This document shows positions 1 through 14,224 of a stretch of DNA of 64,000 bases, piece by piece (position 1 is the first letter of the stretch; each line of letters starts with the position of its first letter). A program made the translations under genes and the position numbers. The notes beneath the pieces were generated by a model. That model worked only from the letters and a program-made list of their open reading frames with translations, had not been told where the DNA came from and did no database searches. Source of the stretch: Paraconiothyrium sp. Pb-2020 (lineage: Eukaryota > Ascomycota > Dothideomycetes > Pleosporales > Didymosphaeriaceae); the NCBI GenBank assembly GCA_022419385.1, contig JAJUBI010000002.1, positions 1 through 64,000 of the forward strand, given 5' to 3'.

Positions 1-3000
1 TAAAAGCTTTAGTAATTACGAATATATAACCTTATTCTCTAAAATAATAAAATATTAAAGTATTAGGTTAAATGCGTATAGAGCTTATAGTATTTTAGAT
101 TAGAATAGACTAGATATCTTCTCTATAGTACTTACACTATTAGCTATAGGCTAGAAGCCAAAAAAGCCCTTATTTATTAGTATAGTAGCGTGTCTTAATA
201 ACCTTTATAGGCTAGCCATACAGTGGCGTATTCTAAAATTTACTTTTTTATTATATAACGGCTTTAGGGAAACATCTAAATATACTATAGAAAACTTACT
301 AATATACCTCTAGGGGTATATAGTTTAAAAGAGTATTACAAGGGAGATATATAGTCTTAAATTAAGGTAAATTATTTAACCTATATAATAGTAATATATA
401 ATACTAATACTTATATTAACTTTTATACTTTATTAATAAATATATAAAACTCTACTCATGCCATCCTTATACGCTTCTTAACTATATTTGCTAGCTAAAA
501 GGTACTTAAGAGCGCTATATAGTATATATTTATAATTAAACACTCTAAGCTTAGTATACTATATAAAAAGTAAACTTTAAATTTATAATAGCTGCACTTA
601 GTATTCTAAAAATAGTTAATAGTGTAAACCTCTAGATATAATATAATAGTTAATAATAGATAGTAATAATATACCTATACTAGCCTTATATTAACTATCT
701 TAACTCTACTATAAAAGTATAATACTCTATTCTATATTATTCTTATACTTTCTACCTCTACTAGTTAAAACTAAAAGAGAGAGTTTTAAAAAGTATAGTA
801 CTTAGCCCTATATTATTTTTACACTTTCTACCTCTACTAGTTAAAACTAAAAGAGAGTTCTAGATAGTACTATAAGGTGCCTTAGACTAAAAGAATTACT
901 AAATTCTATATCTAGGTATTTAAAATATATATAAGTACTTATATATAGTGGGCAGAGTAGTCCTAAAAAATATAACTATATTTCTAATATAAAGGGCTTA
1001 AAACATAAGACAGATAACTATAGGGGTAGAATACCTAGTAATAACTATATATAGAGCTGTATATTTAAATTAAACTTAAGTATCTATATATACTAGGCAG
1101 AGGCGGCAGCTGAAAAGGGTATATTAGGTAACTATATAGGGGATTACACTTCTACCCTCTAGAGGCTGCTTACTTATAATATTAGTATTCTACACTCTTC
1201 TCTACTATATTTATAGACTAAAAGAATATAAGAGCTTATAATATATTAGGTATACTAAAGCAGTACCTAGCTACTATATATAGGCCTTAGATACTCTAGA
1301 TTTCTAGTTATCTAGTAGATAGGGGTAGTAAGATAGGGGTTAAGAAGATATAGTCTTACCTACCTATATAATAAAAAGACTACATTGCACTTATATAAGT
1401 ATAGAAAAGTTAGGTAGTTTCTATATATAAGAATCTGCAGTTAATGCACAGCTTAATAATAATATTTATAAAATACTATTCTCTGCTATAACTACTTATA
1501 GTTTGTGTATTGGAGCTTCTCTCTATTTTATAGAAATAGGGAAGCTTATTTTAGTGCTACTAGAGAAGAAAATCTATCTTTTTATAAAGACTATTTTAGT
1601 CTTATTATAATATCTAAGTAGTATATAAAAAAATATAGATTATATAGCTATATAGGCTTAATAGCTTACTACTAGGCACTATAATAATTTATTCGCAATC
1701 TTAGGCTATAAAAGATAATATAGGCTAAGTAAATACTTTATACTATCTTCTAAAGAGCCACTAAAATATATAGCCTTAGTATATAGGGATTAGGGACACT
1801 AAAGAACTTACAACTAAAGATATAGAAATAAGAAGTAAAACTAAAAGTTATTTAACTCTAATTAATATAACTATATATTTAAAACTTATAATATACCTTA
1901 ATATATAGGTTAGAGTCTCTAAAGATAAACGCTTTAGTAGTATAGAGTATTAAACTAAATATAAGGTTAATAGACTTTATACTATTAAGGTTCCTAAAGT
2001 AGTATACTTATATAGAATAGAGCCTACTACTACTTTAAATAATCTTAGCATCTAGTACAGCAGAAGAACCTTAAAACTTCTAATTAGAGGCTAGGATTAA
2101 CTATCTGCTAATTATTAGTATAAAAAATATAATATATATATAATATATCTTTACTTTATATTATAAAGTTACTAAAGTAACCTTAATATTAAGACATAGA
2201 AACCTATATACTCTAAAATTAAATACTTATACTAGAAATATAGGGTATTACTCTAAATAGTATCTTATGCTATAATAAATAAATTAGTTAGACTAAGTAG
2301 AAGTATTACACTATATAGAATTATATTATATATAATAGCAGCGTTGTGTATAGATAGGCTATTATTATTAATAGATAATTAATATAGGTATTGTATGTCC
2401 GCCTACAATACTTTTTATATAATAGGTAAGAATTTCTAAATTATAGCAGTAGTAAATTATAGGGTATAGTAGGAGTCTTAAAATTTATTTAATATAGTAT
2501 AGGGACTAGATTACTCTATAGGGGAACTGTATATAGGTATACCTACTTATATATATACTAACTATACTATATATACTATTACTAATTGTAATATAGTATA
2601 ATAGTAATAAGCTATAATCTATACTAATAATAATACTTATTAACTCTTAATATTACGACTATTATTATTATTATATTATTATTATAATTATTATTATTAT
2701 TATAATAATAATAAAAGTACTATATTAATACAACCGTCTCCCTAAAGTATATAATATATTACCGATAAACTAAATTATTACAGAATAACCTATAATTATA
2801 TTCTACTAGGTGTAGCCTATTGTAAGGTATTTATACCCTTAGAATATTTTCTACCTCTGCCCTATTAAACATTGTACGTTTTATGTAATATTAGAGTAAT
2901 CGAGTTATAAGTATTAGTTATAAAAATATTAGAATTCCTTTATATATATAAAGTCGCGCAATAAGGCAGAATTAAAATAGATAGTATATATTACTAAGCT

Positions 3001-4404
3001 ACTAAGTAAGCTTAACTATCTATAGGGTTATTACCCTAAATATTTAATACAGTATAATAGTAGGCAACCTAGTAGTCTGTAATATTATTATATACTAAAA
3101 CCACACACCTATATATGTTATAAAAAATAACCTAACTATAACTATAGCCCTACTCTTTAGCCTAACTAATACTATATTATAAGTATTTAGGTTAGCTCTA
3201 AGTCTTATCTACTATAAATTCTTATCTATAATAAGTATATGTCTTTAGGTTCCTTTATACCTAAATAGGTAACTACTTATAGTAGTAGTAGGGGTACTAG
3301 TCTTCTTTATAGTTTAGATTTAACTGCTTTATCTTTCTCTTCTTATTATAAAAATAAGTAGTACACTATCTATATTATTATTATTTAATATAATTAGTGT
3401 ATTAGAGTTATCTTTCTATAATAGACTGCCTAGTAGGGCGGCGGTAATATTAGAAGGGTTATAGAAGGTAAGATAAGTAGGTAGCCTTAGTAATAACTTA
3501 GGGGTTATCTCTAGGCCTAGTAAGGTTAGTAGCGGCAAAGCGGCACATGCACTAGATAGAGAGAGTAGAGTATAGTAGATAAAGTATGTTATAAAGTAGT
3601 AGTAGGTTAATTATATAGGGCAATAACGCTAGAACTTAGAAAATTAGGTTAAGTAGGTATAGTTAAGTTATACTATATATACCTTATATACTTCTTTAGA
3701 GAATAGTTTTATATAGAGAGCTCTTTACTAGAGTAGTGTAGCGGCTTAGTAGGTATAGGTATAGTCCCCTTTTTATTTATTACTCTATATTTATTCTCTA
3801 CCTATTTAAAGTTAATATAAGCTTATTTCTAGTTTTCTTAATCTCTATTATAAGGGAGCTATCTTAGTATTAGTAATAGTTCTTATATATACACGGCTTA
3901 GTACACCTAAGTAGTAAGCTACTATATAAAAGATATATAGTACTATAATTTAGACTAGTAGATTATTAATATATATAAGTTTATTATCTAGGTTATAATA
4001 GTTAGTAAGAATAAGACCTATGTCCGTATTATTATTATTATACTTATTTACCTATATTAAGTATAAGATTAGTTTAGTAGTCGCCTTTATATTTGCGGTA
4101 GAGATCTGGTAATATTATATTTTAACTATTATATATTCTAGTGCTAGACAGTAGTAATTATTGCTAAAGTAAATAATATACCTACTTAACTAATAAAATT
4201 ACCTATATTAGTAGGAATTAGCACTGTAGAAATTATAGTATAATTTTTATAGGTTTACAACTATATAATAGTAGCTTAATATAAGTACTTTAATCTTAGT
4301 TATTAGAGGCTTAATATTATTTAGGTTTAACTATCTATGCAGAGGCTTATTAAACTAGTTATAAATATCTTATATAGCTGTATTTTACCTTACTTAGTTA
4401 TAGG

Positions 4405-4815
4405 TGTTAAACTCCTGAAGGGTAGCTAGTCCTAAAAGGGTTAAGTGGTTCTCAGGCAAGACAACTAAGAGGGAAAAGGGGAGTCTTATTAATACAGAAG
4501 TATCTTGCAAAGTATAACGAGTTAATAAGGGAGCCTAAGTAAATCTAAATAATAGATTAATAATAGGTTAAATATAAGTATAAGGTTCTTATCCTTATAT
4601 TTCTATATAGTAGTTTAGCTAGTACTTACTAGTGAGCGCTCTCTGTAGTACACTCTACCTAAGCGCTTTTTAGGGAGCGCTTACTAGAGAGTAGTTATAT
4701 AACCTCTGTAGGCGCCCTGTATAGTTAGTAGAGACTGGCAGTAGTTTTGTGTACAGGTGCTAAGGCTAAGTATAAATAGGTCTATATCCCTATATTAGAA
4801 TTCTAGATCCTAATA
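4405..4815 (-). mobile_element. RIP-degraded solo LTR
   Basis: This 411-bp stretch is the reverse complement of the LTRs of the gypsy element at 13,809-20,599. It starts with TGTTAAACTCCTGAAGG and ends with the mutated counterpart of the LTR's other terminus. It contains the same U3 inverted repeats built on GAGCGCT and AGCGCTTAC. No polypurine tract or internal domain lies on either side, so it is a solo LTR rather than the end of a full element. The flanking 5-mers (atagg and taagg) do not form a clean target-site duplication, which may reflect RIP. Confidence 0.75.
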
Positions 4816-7800
4816 TAAGGACAGCTTTTGCGTAGATTCTAAGAATATATAGATAATAATAGAAGCTATTACTAAGAGATTTTACTAAAAGACTAATACC
4901 TTTTAGTCTTACTAGATAACCTAATCTAATAGAACTGTAAGGAGGGAGCGCAACTAAGATAAGTATTATAACTACTATATAATAATTATAAGTAGGTTCT
5001 CTAGAATATTATCTAACTTATACTATTACAGTTTGCCCTTAGGGACAGTAGGGAAGAATTTCTAAAAGGCAGAATTTACTTTACTGTTAGTAAGTTAGTA
5101 TAAGTATATAAGGGTTACGTCTTAGTTGCGGCTATAGGCTAAAGGTATTTAGGTTTTAAGCTACCTTTAGCCTATAACTATAATAGTATACTTAACCTAT
5201 ATAATCTAGAATATTTCCCTAGTAAGAATCTTAATAAATTTATTATTAGATTCTATTATATTTTGCTTAAATAAATTATTAAGGATATAGATAGCCTTAG
5301 TAGTAACTTTCTTACTAGTAGTATTCTTTTCCCGCGCAGCATAGATTAACTAATAGAATACTAAGAGGGGTAGTGTTATAATAAAATTAGTAATATATAT
5401 ATTAGAAATTATACCTTATTTTGCTAGTTTACCTAGTTTTATGGGATTAGTCGTTTCGATTAGAACAGACGTATTTAGGTTATTATAGGTAGTATTATAG
5501 AGTTATTAAGCTTTTTAGCCAAACTTAAGTTTTATATAAAAGTGGCTAGAGGTAGGCATTATATTACTAATACAGTACTTTAGATAGTTTAGGTTAGAGT
5601 ATATAATAAGCGTAGAGTAGTATTTTTAGTAGACTATCTATAATTTCTAGTATACTAGTGTAATAGTCTATCTAATCCCCTTCTATTAGGTCTTGTTATT
5701 AAGAGTAGAAATATAGTAGTTAAAGGCCATTATAGTTGTAATAAACTTCTATAACTTTAGATAGTATAAGGTACAGTCCTTCTTATTAAGATTATATAGG
5801 TTTAGTAATATACTAGCAGCTAGGTTAGCCTTATTAAATATAGCTGTGTATTTATTGTTTGCAGCCACATTTTAGCTAATAGAGATAATACTAGTTAAAT
5901 CTATATAGTACTAGAGTATAGGGGTTGCAGTTATAGCCATAATAAAGGAATATTACAGCCAGTATAAAGTATATATTAATTATAAGTAAGAGCCCTTAGT
6001 CACTTATATTTTATTTAGAAAGGCCATTTTAAATTAGCCTCTAATCTAGTTAGGCCAATTAGTATAGTACTTCTTACTAAGAAACTACTTACTAACAGCC
6101 TTAAAAGGGTGTATACCCTTAGAAGAGCATAGAAATTTTTCTAGTAATACTATACTATTTTAACGCGAAAGCACATTATAAGACATAATAATAATAACTA
6201 ATATAATATTCTTATTGCGTGGGTTAAATAGCTCTAGATAGTTATAGAATTAACTTATAATCTATTCTATTCCCTCTTCTATAGCAGATAGGTTATTTGC
6301 CAAACTACTATAAATAAATACTCTAGTAAGCAGAGCTGTGCGTTTAATATTATAGGTAGTCTATATAATAAGGTATAGTATTATTATTTATAGTATAGGT
6401 AATACTCTAGGGTAGTGTTGTAGTCCTTTCTAGTTCTAATTATTATAGAGTTACTAAAGGTCTATCTTCTGCTTATTAAATATCTAGGGTTAACTGTTAG
6501 TAATAGTTGCGCATATATAGTACCTAGTACTAAATAGGGTATAGTGCTAAAGGTAAAATAGTAGAATAGGGCTCTATTCTAAGGGTAACTACTATATAGT
6601 TAAAATACCCTAAGAACGGGGTCCCTAGGATTACTATAGTAAGTAACTTATAAATATATAGGTTATAATACCCTATATTATCTTACCCAACTTAACCTTA
6701 TTAGAAAGAAGGCTAAGTTTAGTATTATTTTTTAATACTTTTATTAGTTGTTTAATTTTTTATATTTAACTAGTGTTAATTAGGGTCTCTAGTAGTATAC
6801 TTCTCCTAACCTTCTTTACTACTCCTAGATACATCTCTTCTATCTTCTAGTTAATAGACTTTTAATATATATATTCTTTCTTTATATATAGTATCTTTAA
6901 TATATCTTTCTTAGTAGTAAGTTCCTCTATTTTCTTAATATATATTTCTTATAATTTCTTCTTACCTACCTGCCTAGCTCGCTCCTCTCTTAAGGCCAGG
7001 TTAAGGTCTAGTAGACTATATGCCAGTTTAGAGAATTTGGCTAAAGTAGTAATCTAGGGTAGAAGTATAGTAATATTATTACTTATACTAGGTACTATAG
7101 AGTTGCTATGCCTCTTTACTCTAAGAATACTTAAGCTAACTTAGTAGTTATAGGGTTAGTAGCCAGACTTAGCTATTATCTTATATAATTTCTCTAGGTT
7201 GTATTTAAATTTTACATTATATATATTAATATATTAGAAATTTAATACCTTATTCTTATTATCTTTATTATTTTATTATTACTTATTCTGTCTAGAGAGT
7301 TTATCTATACTAACTAACTCTGCTATATCTCTAATTAGTTATTTCTAGAGAATCTAGTCTACTAAGTTTACACTCTTACCTATTATATTATAGATATATA
7401 TAATATCTATTTACTTTAGGTATAGTAATATAGGCGCCTAGCGCCTTAACTATTCTATCTAAGTATAATTCTTATAAAGTTTAGTTAGCTCCTTAACTAT
7501 ATTATACTCTCTATTAAGGATCCGTTTACTTAACTTTATATTATAGGCCGCAACTATATTATTATTCTAGCCAGGCGGAGGATAACCTAGAGAAAAGTTA
7601 CCTATATTAGGTATAGCCTTCTCTAACGCTGTACCTAGTGCATTAAACTTATATTTAATATAGATATTGCGGGCGTAAAACCTATTCTTTCTATTATTTA
7701 AGGCTACTAGATTAAAGGAGGGGTTTTCTGCTATATTATTAACCTAGTTAACACCTTTGTAACTGCCATTAATAAATTCTATAATATATTTACCCCTAAC

Positions 7801-10800
7801 TATGCGGCTGTCTAAAAATAAGTATACCTTAAAGTTATAGAGGTCTAGTATATACTTAGAAAAGCGTAAAAGCTTTCTAGTTAACTATAAACTCTTAGAT
7901 ATATTTGGCTGCCTAGGTAACCTAGTATAGGTAGATAACAGATTTTCTTTATTAGTGTCTAGATTACTCTCTATAATAGTATTAAACTAGGCAGTATCTA
8001 TATCTTTATTAATAATAAGCCTTAACCTCCTACTTATATCCTTTACAGTCTTAGTTAGGGCGTTAGTTTTAACTTCTAGCAGTTATATAGAGTTCTTATT
8101 TATAAGACTCTACTTATCTTTACTATTTATACCTTTATTCTCTTGTTCTAATATATAATTAAGGATAACCTATAGTTTAGTAGTAGAATTATTACCTTTC
8201 TTACTAGATATTATCTACTAGGCCTTATAAGACTTATCTTTAGTTACCTTCTTTACTACCTTTTTTACTTCTATATTTAGCGTGCGCTTAAGCTAAATAA
8301 ATACAGCCTATATATATAAGAAATAGTAGCTTAGATAGATACTAATAGTTGCTAAGATACTATTATTACTAAATAGTGTAAACTATAACTACCTAATAGT
8401 CTAGGTAAAGAGGTTAATAGGGTTACTAAAGTAGGTATAGACTTTATATATTTTAATTTCTAGGTAGTTTATAGTATTTATTAACTAGTAGTAAGAGGTA
8501 ACAGTAAGAAAATCTATACTCTTAAAATTCTAGGCCGCAGCTATATATATATATATAGTAATAATTATAGTAAGCTTTCTATACTTTATAAGGGCCCTAG
8601 TTTAGGTAGTATTTAGACCTAGATACAGTACTAGTGTTATAGCCGCCTTTATAGCACTTAGAGAGATATTAGAAATAAGAAGTTTCTCTAGAGTAGAGTA
8701 ACTTATAAACTAGGTATTACTCTAACTATAGTCTATAGAGGCAAGTCTAGCTGCTGTACCTTTAGCTAAATTATATTTCTATTTAACCTTTTAATGTAAA
8801 AGCTTAAATTAGTCTATATTAATTAGTTTATTATTATTAGAAAGGGTAAGATATTAGGCTTCTATATCCTAATTAAGCATTATCTTATTAGTATTCTAGT
8901 TAAGTAATTATTCCCTAATAGAAGTATAACTGCTGTGTAATAAGTAAGTATAGTTTATAAATATAAATTAGATAGAAGGGGATAGGACATAGTACTAAGA
9001 GTATTTAGATTATAATAAAAGTAAAAGTATTACTTACCTAAGTTAGACTTAAAGGGAATGCGTAGGCTATATGCTTAGAGTATTTAGAATATTAGAAATT
9101 TAAAAATACTCTAAGTATATACCCCTTCTTCTATATATAGCTTTTAATAGTACCTAATATACGTACTCTACTAAATACCCAGCCATAATAGTATTAATAT
9201 AGAATTATCTGTCTAGCTAGTAGTTAGTTCTAATTCTACTTAGCTAGATGGCCTAATAACTCTTACTAGATTAAAATAGTGTTAACTACTTACGTAGTTA
9301 GAATACGCTAGAATTGGCAAGTAGATAGGGGTTATACTAAGGGTATCTATAACTAAATAATAGATTAGTCTAAGTTACTATAGCCTAGGGCCTACGTACT
9401 AAGAGTATCTGCAGACTTAGTTAAATCTATTCTCTAGTATTTATTAGTAGCTGCCTTTACAGAATTAAGTACCCGCCTCTTACCTTATATAGGCTATATA
9501 CTAAAAAGTAAGTTTAAAATAACTAGAATTTAATTTAAAAGCAGTGTAAATAACGCATAGTTATCTACTATATAAATAGACTACTTATACGCCTTATAGA
9601 GGGTTGTATATATAGTATAGGTAAGTTACTGTAAGAGGTAGAGTAGGTTATCTAGATTAAAGTTAGGTATAAGTAGAATAAGTAGGGTGCTAAAGTATAG
9701 TCTCTATACTTAGACCTCTTAGTAAAATACCCTTAGCTAGAAGAACCCCCCTCTACTATTAAGAATTTAGATAAAGATGCTGTATCCTTAGCCTAAAACT
9801 ATAACTATATTAATAGGGAATAAATAGGGAATAAATAGAGTTAAGGCCTTACTATAGTATAATGGGTAGTATGCATAAATAGAGTTTATGCTAAGATTTT
9901 AGAGGTAAATACTAAAATATAGTTAGTTTAAAGTTCTAATATGCGTTATTTATATAATAGCCCTAGTACTTAGGGTACAGGGCATCTTATATAAGAGTAA
10001 TAGATACTCTAGGTACCTAGTCTTACCCTATTAGCCTTACTATTAATTATATTAGGTAATAGGTATACTAATACTACCTCTTATTTACTATAGTATACTA
10101 TATCTTCTACCTATTTAGTTAATTATATACTTATCTACGTTTAGCAACTATTCCTACTATATTAACCCTAATTCTAGACTAATATTATACACTATTTATA
10201 CCTCTCTTAATAGGTAAGTCTTATTTAGTTGCACTATTTATTAGTAGTATTTTAGCCATAATAGAGTTTTATATATAATAATACCTTTAGCTTCTTTACT
10301 TACTCTTTTTATAGCCTATTTCTAGATATCTTTATTGTCCCCTTTCTATATTACGTAGAACGCCCTTTACATTATAAATAGATATCTATAATATTAATCT
10401 ACCTTAGGGTTATAGCCGGCCTTAAATATCTATATATATTTTATTATTCTATTATAGCAGTTGCAGAAGCTGTAAGGTAGTATATAAAACTAATAATACT
10501 CTTTAGGCCTAGGCTTTACTTTATAGAAAAAGGTATTTACTCTTACTTTATAGTTATTATTTTAGGCAACTTTGCACATTTCTACACTATATTACTAGTC
10601 TATATATATTTTGTCTAACAAAGATACCTAGTATATTAGGCAGTTATTGCCCTAAAAGTTAAAAAGTTTCTCTAAACCTATACCTATTACATAGTTAGTG
10701 CTATATATATTAGTATAATATTTTATATATTATTACTCTAATTTCTATGCTTATCTTATAACTTATATTACTACTAATTCTGTTAGTTCTTTAGAAGTTT

Positions 10801-11199
10801 GTATTAGGACAGGAATAATTAACTGTAACTTATTTATATTCGGGTTTATACTACTATATTATAAAGCTAACCTTTTTCTTTATATATTCTTATTACCTAT
10901 CTTGGCTAGTTATACCTAAGCACGGGCGACAGGGGCACCTATAGGTACTTAGGGGGGTATTAGGGTTAAACCTTTACTACTTAAGTCTATTTTAGATATA
11001 GTATTAGTATTATCTTTATTAGAGTCTATTAATATCTCTAATATAGGCGCTAGAAAAGGTATCTATAAAACTTTAACTATTAGACTTCTCTACCTGCTCT
11101 TATCTAAAGTTAAATAGAGGCTACTTTTATTTAATCTACTTTTATATATATTACACTACCTTTTATTCCCTTTATATAGTTCGCGCTCTACTCTATTTA

Positions 11200-12450
11200 G
11201 AAAGCTATTAAGTAGTTAGTACCTATACTACTATATTTTAATTTTGCATTTCTATTATATATACACTAATATTAGCTTCTGTGTAGAGAGGGGCTCTTTA
11301 AGAAGATACCTAAATAATAGGCTTAGAATAAAAAGTATAGCTGTTATACTACCTAGGTCTTTACTACTATAACTAGACTGTTGCGCATAGGCTAAAAGGC
11401 TTACTAGAAGATAGATATAAATAATACTAGTAATACCTAGAAAGTCTCAGCCCTCTCTAATATAAGGTATACTAATAAGTATATTAACTTTACCTTATTT
11501 AAAGTATTATATCTACCTACACTTCTTAGTATCTGCTATCTAACTATATATATATATACTACTAACAGCTTTAGCAATAACTTATACTATATTTATATAT
11601 AATATAAATATAAAAGTTTTAATAGTAGATATTGTTAGCTCTATCTATATATAATAGGCTAGAAATGTATTATAATTATTAACTAGTAAGATAGTTATAC
11701 TACAGATAATATAATTAATATTAGACTATATTATAGCTACCTAGATAAAATACTTTAGTATATATAGAAGGTCTAAAATTTCCTATATATTACCCTCTAG
11801 GCTAGGCAGCAGTATTATAGTAAGAAGATATATATAAGCTCTAAGATCTAAGTAATAGGGTAGAAGTCTTATATTATCTCTATATTTATAGTTATTTATA
11901 AAAATGTAGTAGAACTCGTCTATAAAGATATACTATAACCTACCTATATATATATATATAGATATTACATTTTAGAAAGCACGTCTCTTTATAGTTCTAG
12001 ATATAGTAATTATTAATCCTCTAGTCTAACCTAATAGGCCTAGATTAAATAGGTTAAATAATTAGTATAGAATATTTATATCTCTACACTATTACTGTAA
12101 GTTGTGCTAGAGTACTAGAAGTAGTATAACTATAAGTACTAGTTTATTAATAAGTGTAGATAGTAAGAATAGATTACTTTTACCTATTCTAGTTCCTATA
12201 ATATATATAATTAGTAATTTGCGTTAGAGGATAAGATTAAAAACCTCTTTTTAACTAGACTAGAACTTAGCCTTATTGCTGTAAAGCATCTTTAATAGTT
12301 TTAAGAGAGGTATAGTATAATACTACTCTATCTTTCTTATCTCTATAATTAGATTCTCTTCTATAGAAATATTTAGGTGTGACGCCGTTGTAACTCTACT
12401 AGGACTAGATAGTTTATAGAAGGGAACGGCACTCTAAGTATATTAGATAC
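11200..12450 (-). pseudogene. RIP-killed RecQ-type helicase (telomere-linked-helicase-like)
   Basis: Read on the minus strand, a decayed frame keeps the order of superfamily-2 helicase motifs. There is a Walker A-like GTRIGKSN near 12,165-12,200, followed by a hydrophobic stretch resembling the family's VVVVPLVAL segment. A DExH-box counterpart (IDEFYY) lies near 11,902-11,930, followed by a segment resembling LTATLPP. At 11,351-11,392 is AYAQQSSYSSKD, which matches the motif VI pattern DYAQESGRAGRDG after RIP-type changes (G to S, R to K or Y). Many stops interrupt it. The motif order fits the RecQ-like helicases common in fungal subtelomeres and repeats. The assignment is by pattern only; exact ends are unknown. 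Confidence 0.55.
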
Positions 12451-13808
12451 TATAGTATAGGGCTTAGCTTATACTACTATCTATTATTTTATTCCAGCCC
12501 TACACCTTATGCAACTGTTTTAATTTATAGTAGTACTTATTAAAGGTATTTCTATTAGTAAATATGCTAAACGCGGCCTATATATATATATTATACCTAG
12601 TAGAGATACTATAGTCTACCTTTTCTTCTAGTGTGTCTGCCTCTTCCTCTAGAAGACCTAAGGTAATGTTATTAGGGTTAGAGGTCTCTATAAAATATTT
12701 TAGGTTAAGTACCTATTACCTAATTATAATAAGTATATATCTCTAAAGACACATACCTATATATAGCTAAAGGTAGTGTAAACTTGCTTATTATAAGGTA
12801 CTTAATAGTAGTATACCCCTATTATACTATTTGCTGTCTTTATTTAACTAGAGAAGGAAACTATTTATCTATTAAGTAAGATTATCTTCTATAGGGTTAA
12901 GTTGCAATTATACATAATATTATATTACCTAGTAGTATAGCTAGATAAGCTATAAGTATAGGGTAATAAGCATACCTACTAGCCTAAGTAGAAATTAGTA
13001 GGTAAGCTAATAGCCGAATACATAGTATTAGTTTTTTAACTACTAGAGTATAATTACTATGCGTCCGTCTATTATAAAAATATTACGTAGTTTATTATTA
13101 GGGGTATTACTTATATAGAGACTTAGTAGCTCTATTACTTAAGTAGGCTGTCCTGCGCTTAGGTAGATAAGTAGTAAAATAAGTTACTTAAATAACTTTA
13201 CCTTTAAACTATATATATATATATTGCTAGCTTTCTTCTATCTCGTAATTCTACGTATATTATTATTTATCTTTATTAATCTATATAGGGCCCGATAGCT
13301 CTATAAAGCAATAAAGGTACTACCTTTCTTTAAAACTAAATTAAACTAGAGATTAAATATATTATATTCTAGTTTACTTATACTAGGCGTGTCTTTTATA
13401 TTATCCTATAGAATTTTGGGTACATCTTTAAGTAATTAGATAAATAAGAGGTCTAGCAATTTCTGTATAGCCTCTTTATATATACTACACAGTAGTGTCT
13501 AGAATACATTTATTAATAGTATAATATATTAATAGGTAAGCGTTCTACTACTACTTAACTATATAATAAATAAGTCTAGTGTATCTCTATATTATTATAA
13601 TACAAGATATTAGTTACTGTAGATAACCTATTTTATAGTACTTAGATAGTAAATAGATAGGTATTTATATATAAGATTTATAGCCATTATAATAATATTT
13701 AATCTAGTAGTATACAGTATTTTAGTTATTATATTATATTAGGTTCTCTAGGTATATACTTAGTAGATAACTGCCATCTGTGCCTATTTTTTTATTATAG
13801 ATAGTTTA

Positions 13809-14224
13809 TGTTAGAATCTAGGATTCTAATATAGAGATACAGACCTATTTATACTTAGCCTTAGCGCCTATATACAAAACTACTGTCTAGTCTCTGCTAA
13901 CTATATAGGGTACCTATAGAGGTTACGTAACTACTCTCTAGTGAGCGCTCTCTAAAGAGTACTTAGGGCAGAGTGCGCTATAGAGAGCGCTTACTAGTAA
14001 GTGCTGGCTAAACTACTATATAGAAATATAAGGATGAGGACCTTATACTTATATTTAACCTATTTATTAATCTATTGTTTAGATTTACTTAGGCTCCCTT
14101 ATTAACTTATTACACTTTACAAGATACTTCTATATTAATAAGACTTCTCTTTCCCCTCTTAGTTGTCTTGCCTAAGAACTAACCTTAACCCTTTTAGGAC
14201 TAGCTACCCTTTAGGAGTTTAATA
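13809..14224 (+). repeat. 5' LTR of the gypsy element
   Basis: This 416-bp LTR begins TGTTAGAATCTAGG and ends GGAGTTTAATA. The final CA is mutated to TA, a RIP-type transition, relative to the right LTR. The U3 part holds a long imperfect inverted repeat around GAGCGCTCTCT and AGAGAGCGCTTACTAGT. No clear tRNA primer-binding site remains just downstream. Confidence 0.9.
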
